Positions 27,540 to 37,200 of a DNA stretch of 64,000 bases are shown piece by piece (positions within the stretch are counted from its first letter, which is position 1; the number at the start of each line of letters is the position of its first letter). The stretch spans positions 1 through 64,000 of the forward strand of contig NZ_CAMPKE010000010.1 in assembly GCF_946887195.1 (NCBI RefSeq), read 5' to 3'. A program made the position numbers and the translations under genes. This DNA comes from an uncultured Halomonas sp. (GTDB taxonomy: Bacteria > Pseudomonadota > Gammaproteobacteria > Pseudomonadales > Halomonadaceae). Under the pieces are notes generated by a model. The model did not search any database, was not told the origin of the DNA, and was given only the letters and a program-made list of their open reading frames with translations.

Positions 27540-28759
27540 ACGCTCGCCTACGAGATGTCCATCCTCCCCGTTCTCATCGGCCAGGGCTACCGTCACGCCG
27601 ATTTGCGGCATGCCTGGCACGACTGGCACTGGTGTGGGCAGCATCGCTATGGTCGCTCAGCGCGCCAGCCATGGCGCAAAGCGCGCCGGACGCGCAGTTG
27701 CATTTACCGCCGCAACCCGGTGCCGAGGCCAGCGCCATCTCGCAACTCGTCATTCACGGCGCTCTGGATCTGCCTCTGATTGCGCCATTGCTGGAGGATT
27801 TTCACCGCCGCTACCCGCAGATCGAGCTGACCTATCGCAATTTCACGACGCTGGATATCTATCGCACCTTCATGGCCAACGCCGATGAAGTCGGTACCGA
27901 TGAGACCACCGCCGATGTGGTGATGTCCTCGGCGATGCCCTGGCAGTACCGCTTGGCCAACGATGGCCATGCCCAGCCGCTACACAGCGAAGCGGCGCGC
28001 AATTGGCCCGACTGGGCACGCTGGCGTCAGGAACTGTTCGGTATCACCTTCGAACCCATCGTCATCGTCTATCGACGCGAGTTGGCCGAACGCTTCGGCG
28101 CGGTGGAGAGTCACGCCGATCTGCTGGCGCTACTCGAGCGCGAGAGCGCGGCACTGCGCGGCCGCGTCGTCACCTACGACCCGACACGCAGCGGCGTCGG
28201 CTACACCTATGCGATCGAGGAAGCGCGGCTTTCGCCACGCTACTGGGAACTGGTCGCGGCGCTCGGCGGCGTCGATGCCGACCTGGTCGGCACCACACGT
28301 GAAATGCTCGTCGGCTTGGCAGAAGGCCGCTATCTGATCGGCTACAACCTGCTGGGCAGCTACGCACGCGGCTTCGTTCGCGAGCATCCCGATCTCGTCA
28401 TTGCGGTGCCCACCGACTATGCACTGGTCATGCAGCGGCTGGCCTTCATTGCCCGCTCGGCCGATCATCCGCGTGCAGCCAGGCTGTTTCTCGATTATCT
28501 CCTGAGCGAGGCGGGGCAACGCGTCATCAGCGAGCAGACGCCGCTGGGCGCCGTACATCCCGCCCTGCATGGCGATGGCAGCGCCAGCGCCCTGCGTGCG
28601 CGTCTCGGCGAGGCGCTCAGGCCGATCCCTTTGAGCCCGGGCCTGCTGGCCACGCTCGACGACCTGAAACGCGAGGCGTTGCTGTCGCGCTGGACGCGCG
28701 AGTTCCAGCAGGGCGCCGCGGCACGAGATACCTACCCACTACCGCAGGCAACGCCATGA
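27536..28759 (+). CDS. Periplasmic solute-binding protein coupled to the two-component system (PgtC-like)
   Basis: 407 residues with a long N-terminal region, an export signal ending near APAMAQ at residue 48, and a type 2 periplasmic-binding fold of the iron/phosphoglycerate ABC binding type. It overlaps the kinase by ATGA and tlyA by ATGA, but no ABC transporter genes are near. The arrangement recalls PgtC, a periplasmic accessory regulator acting with the PgtB kinase. I infer a sensory rather than transport role. Confidence 0.8.
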   Translation: MNARLRDVHPPRSHRPGLPSRRFAACLARLALVWAASLWSLSAPAMAQSAPDAQLHLPPQPGAEASAISQLVIHGALDLPLIAPLLEDFHRRYPQIELTYRNFTTLDIYRTFMANADEVGTDETTADVVMSSAMPWQYRLANDGHAQPLHSEAARNWPDWARWRQELFGITFEPIVIVYRRELAERFGAVESHADLLALLERESAALRGRVVTYDPTRSGVGYTYAIEEARLSPRYWELVAALGGVDADLVGTTREMLVGLAEGRYLIGYNLLGSYARGFVREHPDLVIAVPTDYALVMQRLAFIARSADHPRAARLFLDYLLSEAGQRVISEQTPLGAVHPALHGDGSASALRARLGEALRPIPLSPGLLATLDDLKREALLSRWTREFQQGAAARDTYPLPQATP

Positions 28760-29529
28760 TCCGGCTCGATCAATTGCTGGTGGCCCAAGGCCTTGTGCGC
28801 TCGCGTACCCGTGCCCAACGGTTGATTCGCAATGGCCGGGTCACGCTCGCTGACGCGCCATCGAAACCCCTGACCAAACCCGGCGAGAAACTGCCCGACG
28901 ATAGCCGCCTGGTGGTCGCCGACGATGCCGAGGAACGCTACGCCTCGCGTGCCGGGCTCAAGCTCGAGGCGCTGATCGAATCCACCGGACTGCGTCTGGA
29001 TGGCAGGCTGGTGCTCGATATCGGCCAGTCCACCGGCGGTTTCACCGATTGCGCACTGCGTTTCGGCGCCGCGCATGTGATCGGCATCGAGGTCGGCCAC
29101 GACCAACTCGATGCCGCGTTACGCGACGATGCGCGCGTCACCTGCCTGGAAGGGCTCAACGCCCGCGCAATGGCCAGCGACACGCGGCTGGTCACAGCGC
29201 TGGCCGAGCGGGCGCCGCTGCATGCCAGCGTCGCGGTCATGGATGTCTCGTTCATCTCGCAGACGCTAATCCTGCCCGAACTAGGCCGCTTGCTGGAGCC
29301 CGGTGCCGAGCTGCTGTCGCTGGTCAAGCCGCAATTCGAGGTCGGCCCCAACGGCGTCGATCAACGCGGTATCGTCAACGACCCGGCGCGTTATGCCGAT
29401 GTCGAAGCGCGTATCCGCGCCTGTTGTGCCGAACAGGGCTTCATGGTGCTGGCGTGGCGCGACAGCCCGATTCTCGGTGGCGACGGTAACCGCGAGTTCC
29501 TGCTGCATGCCAGAAAATGCCAGGTCTGA
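28756..29529 (+). CDS. tlyA: TlyA family rRNA 2'-O-methyltransferase
   Basis: 257 residues: an N-terminal S4 RNA-binding domain (about 1-60), then a FtsJ/RrmJ-like methyltransferase fold with VLDIGQSTGGFTDCAL as the SAM-binding loop, MDVSFIS and LVKPQFE. TlyA methylates cytidines in 16S/23S rRNA in some bacteria; older annotations call it hemolysin. Its ATGA overlap with the upstream binding-protein gene makes it an unexpected last member of a signalling operon. Confidence 0.92.
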   Translation: MIRLDQLLVAQGLVRSRTRAQRLIRNGRVTLADAPSKPLTKPGEKLPDDSRLVVADDAEERYASRAGLKLEALIESTGLRLDGRLVLDIGQSTGGFTDCALRFGAAHVIGIEVGHDQLDAALRDDARVTCLEGLNARAMASDTRLVTALAERAPLHASVAVMDVSFISQTLILPELGRLLEPGAELLSLVKPQFEVGPNGVDQRGIVNDPARYADVEARIRACCAEQGFMVLAWRDSPILGGDGNREFLLHARKCQV

Positions 29530-29564
29530 GTCAATGCCGCCAAGTCGTGCAATCCCGTTACCGA

Positions 29565-29584
29565 CATGGCAATACATTGCCATG
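29565..29584. promoter_or_regulatory. Palindrome upstream of the pldA promoter
   Basis: CATGGCAAT-AC-ATTGCCATG is a perfect 9 bp inverted repeat located six bases before the candidate -35 box of pldA, a position typical of an activator or regulator site. Confidence 0.5.
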
Positions 29585-29589
29585 AGCAT

Positions 29590-29617
29590 TTGACTTGCAG
29601 CCAAGGCGTGGTAGAAA
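29590..29617 (+). promoter_or_regulatory. Candidate pldA promoter
   Basis: A -35 TTGACT at 29590-29595, a 16-base spacer and a -10 TAGAAA at 29612-29617 stand about 25 bases before the first possible start codon of pldA. Confidence 0.5.
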
Positions 29618-29641
29618 CAGACGTTTGATGCCTCATACAGG

Positions 29642-30589
29642 ATGTTCCTTACTATGGCACTGCCGACCCGGCTGCAAGCCACTACCCTGCTATTCACTAT
29701 ATTGGCGCTGGGAATCAGCACGCCCAGCGTCGCCAAGGACGATTCGCAGAACACCACGGATACCGTTAGCGAGGCGACACTGGAGCAGGCCGAAACCCGC
29801 CGAGAGCTGGAACAGGAGTCCGAGAGCAATCCGCTGGCAATCACCGTCTACCGGCGCAACTATCTGCTGCCCTGGACCTATAACACCGATCCCAACCAAC
29901 AGGCCTTCAATGCGATCAGCAGCGAAGGCAACGCCGATAACGCCGAGGTCAAGTTTCAGATCAGTCTCAAGATCAATGTGCTGGAGGACATGTTCGGCGA
30001 TAACGGCGATCTCTATTTCGCCTATACCCAGCGCAGTTGGTGGCAGGCCTACAATGCGGATGCCTCGTCGCCGTTTCGCGAGACCAATTACGAGCCCGAA
30101 GCCTTCGTCAGCTTCGATAACGACCTGACGCTGTTCGGCTGGACCAATACCATCAACCGTATCGGCTACGCCCATCAATCCAACGGCCAGTCTCAGCCCC
30201 TGTCACGCAGCTGGAACCGCCTGTACCTCGACATGCTCTTTCAGCGCGGCGATTGGGCGGTGAGCGTAGCGCCGCATTGGCGCATCCCCGAGAGCGACGA
30301 AGACGACGACAACCCCAACCTCGACAGCTATATCGGTTATGGCGACATCACCGTGGTGCGTGCGTTCGGCGATCATGAGGTGTCCCTGTTGGTACGCGGC
30401 AATCCCGGTAAGCATCACTACGGTGCCCGGCTCGATTACTCCTTCCCGCTGGTCGGCAAGATTCGCGGTTACATCCAGTATTACGACGGTTACGGCGAGA
30501 GCCTGATCGATTATGACCAGGACGTTCAGCGTCTGGGGCTGGGCTTCAGTCTGAATACCTTTCTCGCCGGGATTCCGGGTAGCCGTTGA
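29642..30589 (+). CDS. pldA: Outer membrane phospholipase A1
   Basis: 315 residues. An N-terminal hydrophobic signal (about 8-31) is followed by an acidic linker and a beta-barrel. The active-site triad is visible: H178, S180 and N192 in YAHQSNG...SWNRLYLDM, with the same spacing as E. coli H142/S144/N156. The enzyme hydrolyses phospholipids that reach the outer leaflet. ATG 29642 and ATG 29654 are both possible starts; neither has a strong ribosome binding site. Confidence 0.93.
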   Translation: MFLTMALPTRLQATTLLFTILALGISTPSVAKDDSQNTTDTVSEATLEQAETRRELEQESESNPLAITVYRRNYLLPWTYNTDPNQQAFNAISSEGNADNAEVKFQISLKINVLEDMFGDNGDLYFAYTQRSWWQAYNADASSPFRETNYEPEAFVSFDNDLTLFGWTNTINRIGYAHQSNGQSQPLSRSWNRLYLDMLFQRGDWAVSVAPHWRIPESDEDDDNPNLDSYIGYGDITVVRAFGDHEVSLLVRGNPGKHHYGARLDYSFPLVGKIRGYIQYYDGYGESLIDYDQDVQRLGLGFSLNTFLAGIPGSR

Positions 30590-30613
30590 TAACAAAAGAC
30601 ACACTGCTATGAT
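30586..30613 (+). promoter_or_regulatory. Candidate promoter of yqjD-yqjE-yqjK
   Basis: A -35 TTGATA (30586-30591) overlaps the pldA stop codon and a -10 TATGAT (30608-30613) follows after 16 bases. Each matches the consensus at five of six positions. It lies 35 bases before the yqjD start. Confidence 0.6.
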
Positions 30614-30648
30614 GAGATCGTCATTCACCCGTCACAGGAAGACACATC

Positions 30649-30978
30649 ATGGCCATGTTCCCCATTGGACAGCATGACAAAGAAGCCTCTACCGACCAGC
30701 TGAAGGAAGACCTGCATAATCTGTCCCGTACCGTTGAGGAACTGATCAGCGCCACGGCAGAAGACTCTCGAAGCAATGTCAAGGAGTTGCGTAAGCGCGC
30801 CGAGAAGCGCCTGCACGAGTCGCGTGCGCGTCTCGAGGCACGTGGCGAGAAGTTTTATCTCGATGCCCGCGACAGCGCCGACCTGTGCGATCGCTATGTT
30901 CACGAGAACCCCTGGACCAGCATCGGCGTCGGTACCGCGCTGGGTGTCGTAATCGGCATGCTTCTCGGGCGGCGCTGA
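30649..30978 (+). CDS. yqjD: DUF883 family ribosome-associated membrane protein (YqjD/ElaB)
   Basis: 109 residues. A hydrophilic alpha-helical N-terminus rich in Glu and Arg is followed by the family ending VHENPWTSIGVGTALGVVIG and a C-terminal membrane helix with GRR. E. coli YqjD and ElaB are stationary-phase inner-membrane proteins that bind ribosomes. It overlaps the next gene by one base (TGATG). Confidence 0.92.
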   Translation: MAMFPIGQHDKEASTDQLKEDLHNLSRTVEELISATAEDSRSNVKELRKRAEKRLHESRARLEARGEKFYLDARDSADLCDRYVHENPWTSIGVGTALGVVIGMLLGRR

Positions 30979-31373
30979 TGACGAGTAGCCAAGGGCCGGC
31001 GGAGCGACTGATTTCCGCGGTACGTCGCCTCATCGGCAGCCTGGTCGCGACTGGCGAGACGCGCTTGCGTCTCGCCGTGCTGGAGCTGGAACTCGAGCGC
31101 GACCGCATGCTCACGCTGCTGCTGCTGGCCGGCGCCAGTCTGATCCTGCTGTCGTTCGGCATCGGCATGCTGATATTGATGGTGGTCGTTCTCTACTGGG
31201 ACGACCACCGGCTGCTGGCGCTCGGTCTGTGCGCCGCCGTTCTGCTGATTCTCTCGGCCTTGCTGGCTTTCAAGGCCAAGCGCCTTGCCAGGCAACGTAA
31301 GTTGATGGAGTCGACGCTCAACAACCTGGCGCAGGATCGCCAAGCCCTGAGGCCATCGCATGAGTCATCGTAA
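30978..31373 (+). CDS. yqjE: Phage holin-like family protein (YqjE)
   Basis: 131 residues with two central membrane helices (about 48-72 and 80-100) flanked by charged segments, the layout of YqjE/holin superfamily III proteins. I start it at ATG 30978, inside the TGATG junction with yqjD; the open frame extends further upstream without a start signal. It overlaps the following gene by 14 bases. Its function is unknown despite the holin label. Confidence 0.88.
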   Translation: MTSSQGPAERLISAVRRLIGSLVATGETRLRLAVLELELERDRMLTLLLLAGASLILLSFGIGMLILMVVVLYWDDHRLLALGLCAAVLLILSALLAFKAKRLARQRKLMESTLNNLAQDRQALRPSHESS

Positions 31374-31659
31374 GCGCCTGCAGAGGCGCGATGAGCTCGA
31401 AACGCTGATACTCCAGCAGCGCCTCGACATGGGTATCGCGCTACGCGACTGGCGCGAGGAGACTGCACCCATCGACCGTGGCTGGCATCAATTGATGCAA
31501 TGGCGCGCGCCGCTCTACGCGCTCGGTGGGTTGATCGCGGTGCGCGGCGTACGCAAGCCGCGTTCCACATCGCGTGCCTTCGGGCGATTGCTGACGGGCA
31601 TCATGCTCGTCAATCGCGGGCGCATGCTGTATCGCCTGATTCGTAACCAGCGCCACTGA
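31360..31659 (+). CDS. yqjK: YqjK-like family protein
   Basis: 99 residues, basic, with a helical N-terminus (KRLQRRDELETLILQQRLDM) and a short hydrophobic patch around 47-62. It is third in the conserved yqjD-yqjE-yqjK order, and its position supports the assignment more than its sequence does. Confidence 0.75.
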   Translation: MSHRKRLQRRDELETLILQQRLDMGIALRDWREETAPIDRGWHQLMQWRAPLYALGGLIAVRGVRKPRSTSRAFGRLLTGIMLVNRGRMLYRLIRNQRH

Positions 31660-31688
31660 CTCGGGGCAAAACGCCAATCCGCTATCGA

Positions 31689-31716
31689 CGCCGGCTTTCG
31701 CCGGCGTTTTCGTTTT
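31689..31716 (+). terminator. Rho-independent terminator after yqjK
   Basis: CGCCGGC-TTTC-GCCGGCG forms a 7 bp stem with a 4-base loop, followed by TTTTCGTTTTC on the plus strand. It ends the yqj operon and lies 14 bases before the convergent flavoprotein gene's stop. Confidence 0.88.
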
Positions 31717-31729
31717 CGTGAGGGCACGC

Positions 31730-32914
31730 TCACAGCGCCAATCCACAGGCCATGCCCGACGCCCAGGCCCATTGAAAGTTGTAACCGCCAAGCTCGCCCG
31801 TGACATCGAGCACTTCGCCAATGAAGCGCAGCTGAGCCAGCCCATCCACCTCGAACGTCTTCGATGAGATCGCCGCGGTATCCACGCCGCCGAGCGTCAC
31901 CTCGGCGGTGCGCCAGCCTTCCGTGCCAGCCGGTTTCAAGCGCCAGTCGTTGAGCCGATCGCGCCATGCCTGCAGGCTCGCGTTGGATTGCTCGGCCAGC
32001 GTGCCGTCCCCGCCGTGCCACTGTATCAACGCCTGGGCCAGCCGCCTGGGCAAGCGCTCTCCAAGCCAGCTGGAAAGCTGGCGTTTGGGGCTATGCCGGC
32101 GCGCTTCGAGCAGCGCCTCGTAGGTGTCGGTAGCGGGCAGCAGATCGATGGCCAGCTCATCGCCGGGTTGCCAATGGCTGGAGATCTGTAGCATGGCCGG
32201 CCCGGAGAGCCCGCGATGGGTAAACAGCATCGGCTCGCGATAACGCCCGCCGCGGCAACTGACTGCGACTTCGCAGGCCACGCCGGCCAGCGCCGCGACG
32301 CGCTCCTTGAATTGCGAGGTGACCGTGAACGGCACCAGGGCCGCGCGTGTCTCGGTCACCGCCAGCCCGAACTGGTGGGCGATGTCATAACCGAACCCCG
32401 TCGCCCCCAGCGTGGGGATCGACAAACCACCGGTGGCGATCACCACCGCGCCGCAATCGATACGCCCCAGCGACGTTTGCAGCTGCATGCCCTCGCCATG
32501 GCGTTCGATGCGCGTCACGTCCGTCTTCAGGCGGATATCCACACCCGCCCAATCGCATTCGGTGAGCAGCATGTCGAGTATCGGCCGGGCGGAGTCGACG
32601 CAGAACAGCTGCCCCGGCGCTTTTTCGACGTGCTCGATGGCATGACGCTCGACGAGCTCGAGAAAATGCTCGGGACGGTAACGCGCAAGCGCCGAAATGC
32701 AAAACTGCGGATTGGCCGAGAAGAAGTTGGCCGGACGAGTATTCAGATTGGTGAAGTTGCAGCGCCCACCGCCGGACATCAGGATTTTCTTGCCGGCCTT
32801 GTTGGCATGGTCGAGCACCAGCACCCGCCGCCCGGCATAGCCGGCGGTCAGCGCGCACATCAACCCGGCCGCGCCGGCGCCGATCACGACCACATCGGGG
32901 TTGGGGCTCATCAT
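31730..32914 (-). CDS. FAD-dependent oxidoreductase, HI0933/YhiN family
   Basis: 394 residues. The FAD dinucleotide fold GAGAAGLMCA lies near residue 12, followed by the family motif KILMSGGGRCNFTN. GGLSIPTLGATG appears in the middle and the conserved C-terminal GGYNFQWAWASG near the end. Its substrate is unknown. Two adjacent ATG codons (32914, 32911) follow AGGAG by 5 and 8 bases and either could be used; the open frame upstream looks non-coding. It is divergent from the RND efflux genes. Confidence 0.9.
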   Translation of the reverse strand: MMSPNPDVVVIGAGAAGLMCALTAGYAGRRVLVLDHANKAGKKILMSGGGRCNFTNLNTRPANFFSANPQFCISALARYRPEHFLELVERHAIEHVEKAPGQLFCVDSARPILDMLLTECDWAGVDIRLKTDVTRIERHGEGMQLQTSLGRIDCGAVVIATGGLSIPTLGATGFGYDIAHQFGLAVTETRAALVPFTVTSQFKERVAALAGVACEVAVSCRGGRYREPMLFTHRGLSGPAMLQISSHWQPGDELAIDLLPATDTYEALLEARRHSPKRQLSSWLGERLPRRLAQALIQWHGGDGTLAEQSNASLQAWRDRLNDWRLKPAGTEGWRTAEVTLGGVDTAAISSKTFEVDGLAQLRFIGEVLDVTGELGGYNFQWAWASGMACGLAL

Positions 32915-33097
32915 GCTCGCTCCTGGATCGCTTGCTGGGGGCGGGATTCTAGCAGAACCTCGCCCGGCGGGCATGCGAGGAACTTTCGCGTGCCGCTCGG
33001 CTCGGCTAAACATTGCCGCTGGCCCGGGGCTATTCTCCAACGCTAGCCATCGTCATACTCTGAAATGACGCTTCCCCCAATCGATTAATGTGACGCT

Positions 33098-34213
33098 ATG
33101 ATCGGACGACTTCGCTTGACGATGCCGCAGCGCCTCGGTGTCTTGCTGCTGAGCTGTGGCAGTTTCCTGACCGGACCGTCCGTCGTCTGGGCCGACGATG
33201 GCACGCCGGTGATCGGTGCGCGCGCCGAAGAACGCCGCTGGGTGGATACCTTGCAGGCACTGGGTACACTGCGCGCCGCCGAGAGCGTCACGTTGTCGTC
33301 CACCATTACCGAGGTGGTGGAAGAGATCAGCTTCAGGAGCGGCGACAAGGTCGAAGCGGGCGATCCATTGATTCGCCTGGACGACAGCGAAGTGCAAGCG
33401 CAGCTGCGCGCCGCCGAGGCCCTGCGCGACGAGCGCCGCAATATGGTCGAGCGCTCGACCCAGCTACTCGCGCGCAATATGGCGGCACGCGCCGACGTGG
33501 AGGATGGCCAGGCGCGCCTGCGCCAATCCGAGGCCGAGATCGATGCCATCGAGGCGCGTCTCGCCGATTATCGGTTGCGCGCGCCCTTCGATGGCGTCGT
33601 CGGGTTTCGCAACATCAGCCGGGGCTCGCTGGTCACACCGGGCACCGAACTGGTGACGCTCGATAAGCTCGATATCCTCAAGCTCGATTTCACCCTGCCC
33701 GCCGTCAATCTGGCATCGCTTCAGCCTGGTCAGCATTTGACGGCGACGACCGATGCCTATCCCGACATGCGCTTCGAAGGCGAGATTGCCGATATCGCCA
33801 CGCGAGTCGACCCGGTGACGCGCAGTATCGCCATACGTGCCGAGTTGCCCAATCCCGGCCTGCTACTGCGTCCCGGCATGCTGATGCATGTGGCTCTCGA
33901 GCGCACCCCGCGCCAGGCCTTGACGATTCCCGAAGAGGCGCTGATTCCCAGCGGCAACAAGCAATTCGTCCTGGTCATCGATGAAGCCGATGACAATCGT
34001 ATCATCCGCCGTCATGTGGAAATCGGCGAGCGCCGTTTCGGCCAGGTGGAGATTCTCGGCGGCCTGCAAGCGGGCGATCTGGTGGTCAGCCACGGCGTGC
34101 AATTGGTCAGGGACGGCGATCGCGTCGCGCTACTCGGCATCGACGACGAAAACACCAGCGTCTCCGAACTGCTCGAGCGCAGTCGAGTCGACGCAGCTCA
34201 GGAAAACTCCTGA
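33098..34213 (+). CDS. RND efflux periplasmic adaptor (membrane fusion protein)
   Basis: 371 residues. A signal sequence ends near SVVWAD at 33, followed by a lipoyl half (around 60-90), a coiled-coil hairpin (about 95-150, rich in Glu/Arg), the second lipoyl half RLRAPFDGVVGFR, a beta-barrel and a membrane-proximal domain. It bridges the inner-membrane pump and an outer-membrane channel. TGATG overlap with the pump gene couples their translation. No outer-membrane factor is encoded nearby, so TolC-like protein must come from elsewhere. Confidence 0.92.
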   Translation: MIGRLRLTMPQRLGVLLLSCGSFLTGPSVVWADDGTPVIGARAEERRWVDTLQALGTLRAAESVTLSSTITEVVEEISFRSGDKVEAGDPLIRLDDSEVQAQLRAAEALRDERRNMVERSTQLLARNMAARADVEDGQARLRQSEAEIDAIEARLADYRLRAPFDGVVGFRNISRGSLVTPGTELVTLDKLDILKLDFTLPAVNLASLQPGQHLTATTDAYPDMRFEGEIADIATRVDPVTRSIAIRAELPNPGLLLRPGMLMHVALERTPRQALTIPEEALIPSGNKQFVLVIDEADDNRIIRRHVEIGERRFGQVEILGGLQAGDLVVSHGVQLVRDGDRVALLGIDDENTSVSELLERSRVDAAQENS

Positions 34214-37200
34214 TGCGTCTCTCGGACATCTCTATTCAGCGTCCGGTTTTTGCCACGGTACTGTCGCTGTTGCTGATCGCCTTCGGCTTGCTGTCGCTGA
34301 CCCAGTTGCCCCTGCGGGAATATCCAGCCATCGATCCGCCGATCATCAGCATCGATACCAACTACCCCGGTGCATCGGCCAGCGTCGTCGAGACGCGCAT
34401 CACGCAAGTGCTCGAGGATCGCATTTCGGGGGTCGAGGGCATCGAAGTCATCGAGTCCTCCAGCGAGGATGGCAGTTCGGAGATCACGATCGAGTTCGCC
34501 CTGTCGCGCGATATCGAGGCGGCCGCCAACGACATTCGCGATCGTATTTCCGGTTCCGCCAATAACCTGCCCGAGGAGGCCGAGCCGCCCGAGATCGAGA
34601 AGGCCGACAGCAGCGAGGATGTCGTGCTGTGGTTGAGTCTGGCCGGCGAGGCGTATTCGATTCCCGAGCTGACCGATTACGCCAACCGCTACCTGGTCGA
34701 TAGCTTCTCGGTGCAGCCAGGGGTTGCCCGGGTGCGCGTCAGTGGCGATCAGGAATACGCCATGCGCGTGTGGCTCGATCGCAACGCGCTGGCGGCACGC
34801 AACCTGAGCGTCGGCGATGTGGAAGACGCCCTGCTCGCCGAGAACGTCGAGCTACCCGCGGGCTCCATCGAGTCCGAGACGCGCCAGTTCGTCGTGCGTC
34901 TGCCCCGCAACTTCTCGACGCCCGAGGACTTTCGCTCGCTGGTGCTGGCCGAGGGCGATGCCGGCTACCTGGTACGCCTCGATGATGTCGCCAATGTCGA
35001 GATCGGCGCGGTCGAGGCACGCACGCTGTTTCGCGGCAACGGCGTACCCATGGTCGGGCTCGGCATCATGCGCCAATCCACCGCCAACCTGCTGGAGATC
35101 TCGCAAGGGGTCAGCGCCGAGATGGAGCGCATCCAGGCCACGCTGCCCGACGGCATGACGCTGCGCATGAATTTCGACTCCTCGATATTCGTGGCCGGTG
35201 CCATACACGAGGTCGTGATGACACTGCTGATCGCCATGGCGCTGGTGGTCGTGGTGATCTTCGCGTTCCTCGGCAATATCCGCTCGACGCTGGTGCCGGC
35301 GGTCACGGTGCCGATATCGGTGATCGCCACCTTCATCGCCCTGGCGGTATTCGGCTTCACGCTCAATCTATTGACGCTGCTGGCACTGGTACTGGCCATC
35401 GGCATGATCGTCGACGATGCCATCATCGTGCTCGAGAACATCCACCGGCGCATGCATGCGTATGGCGAAACGGCACTGGTCGCCGCCTACCGGGGCACGC
35501 GCCAGATCGGCTTCGCGGTCATCGCCACCACCATCGTGCTGATCGCGGTCTTCATACCGCTGAGTTTTCTACAGGGCGACATCGGGCGCTTGTTCACGGA
35601 GTTCGCCCTCACATTGGCCGCGGCGGTGGCTTTTTCCTGCCTGCTGGCCCTGACCCTGGCACCGATGCTGGCCACCAAGGTTCTCTCCAACACGATGCAT
35701 GAAAGCCGCCTGGCGCGGGGCGTGCATGCGCTGCTCGACGCCAGCCAACGGCTGTATCGTTTCCTGCTGGTGCGGGTATTGCGCTTACGCTTACTGATGA
35801 TGGTGGTTTTCGCTGTACTGGTCGGTGCCAGCGCCTGGCTGGCCGGCCAGTTGCCCAGCGAATACACCCCGCGCGAGGATCGCGGCAATTTCTACATTCT
35901 GGTCAACGGCCCCGAAGGCGCTAGCTTCGATTACATGATGAATTACATGGACGAGATCGAAGCCCGCATGTTGCCGATGATCGATGCCGGCGAGATCGAG
36001 AACGTGGTGGTGCGTGCGCCGCGCGGTTACGGCAGCCTGGAGAGCTTCAACAGCGGCTTCGCGATTATCAGTCTTGCCGACTGGAGCGAACGGCGAAGCG
36101 CCTGGCCGATCATGGAGGAAGTCCGTAACCGCTTGACCGGCCTGCCCGGCATTACGTCCTCGGTGATCATGCGCCAGGGTTTCGGTGGCGGTATCGAGAA
36201 GCCGGTACAGTTCGTGCTCGGTGGCGGCACCTATGAAAAACTCGAACAGTGGCGCGATGCCATGTTCGCGCATATTCGTGCGAACAATCCCCGATTGATC
36301 GGGGTCGACAGCGACTACAAGGAGACCCAACCGCAGCTACGCATCGATATCGACTACGATCGTGCCGCCAGTCTCGGCGTTACCGTCAGTGAGATTGGCC
36401 GCACGCTGGAGACCCTGCTCGGCGGGCGTAGCGTGACTCGCTACGTCGATGATGGCGAGGAGTACGATGTGATTCTCGAGGGTCTGCGCGATAACCTGCG
36501 CAGTCCGCGTGCACTGGATACGATTCAGGTGCGCTCGGCCCGCAGTGGCGAGTTGATTCCTTTGGCGAGTTTGGTTCAGCTCAGCGATTATGCCGGCTCG
36601 GGCACCTTGAACCGCTTCAACCGGATTCGCGCCATCACCATCGAAGCCGACCTGGCCGATGGCTACCCGCTGGGCGAGGCTCTCGATTATTTGGAGCGCA
36701 CCGCCGATGAGATCCTTCCCCCCGAAGCGCAGACCGACGTCAAGGGCCCCTCGCGGGATTATCGCGAGGCCAGCGGTGCAACGGTCTTCCTGCTTATCCT
36801 GGGTGCCGGCGTGGTCTTTCTGGTATTGGCCGCACAGTTCGAGAGTTTCATTCACCCCCTGGTGATCATGCTCACCGTGCCGCTGGCGATGTTCGGTGCA
36901 CTGCTCGGGCTATGGCTTACCGGCCAGTCGCTGAATATCTATAGCCAGGTCGGCCTGGTGGTATTGGTCGGCCTGGCGGCCAAGAATGGCATTCTGATCG
37001 TCGAGTTCGCCAACCAGCTTCGCGACCAGGGTCATGCGTTTCGCGATGCGCTCATCGAAGCCTCGGTAACGCGCCTGCGGCCAATCCTGATGACGGCGGT
37101 GACCACCATGGCCGGCGCCATTCCGTTGATCGTATCCGTCGGCGCGGGTGCCGAAACCCGCGCCGTGCTGGGCACTGTGATTCTTTGCGGGGTAGCGGCG

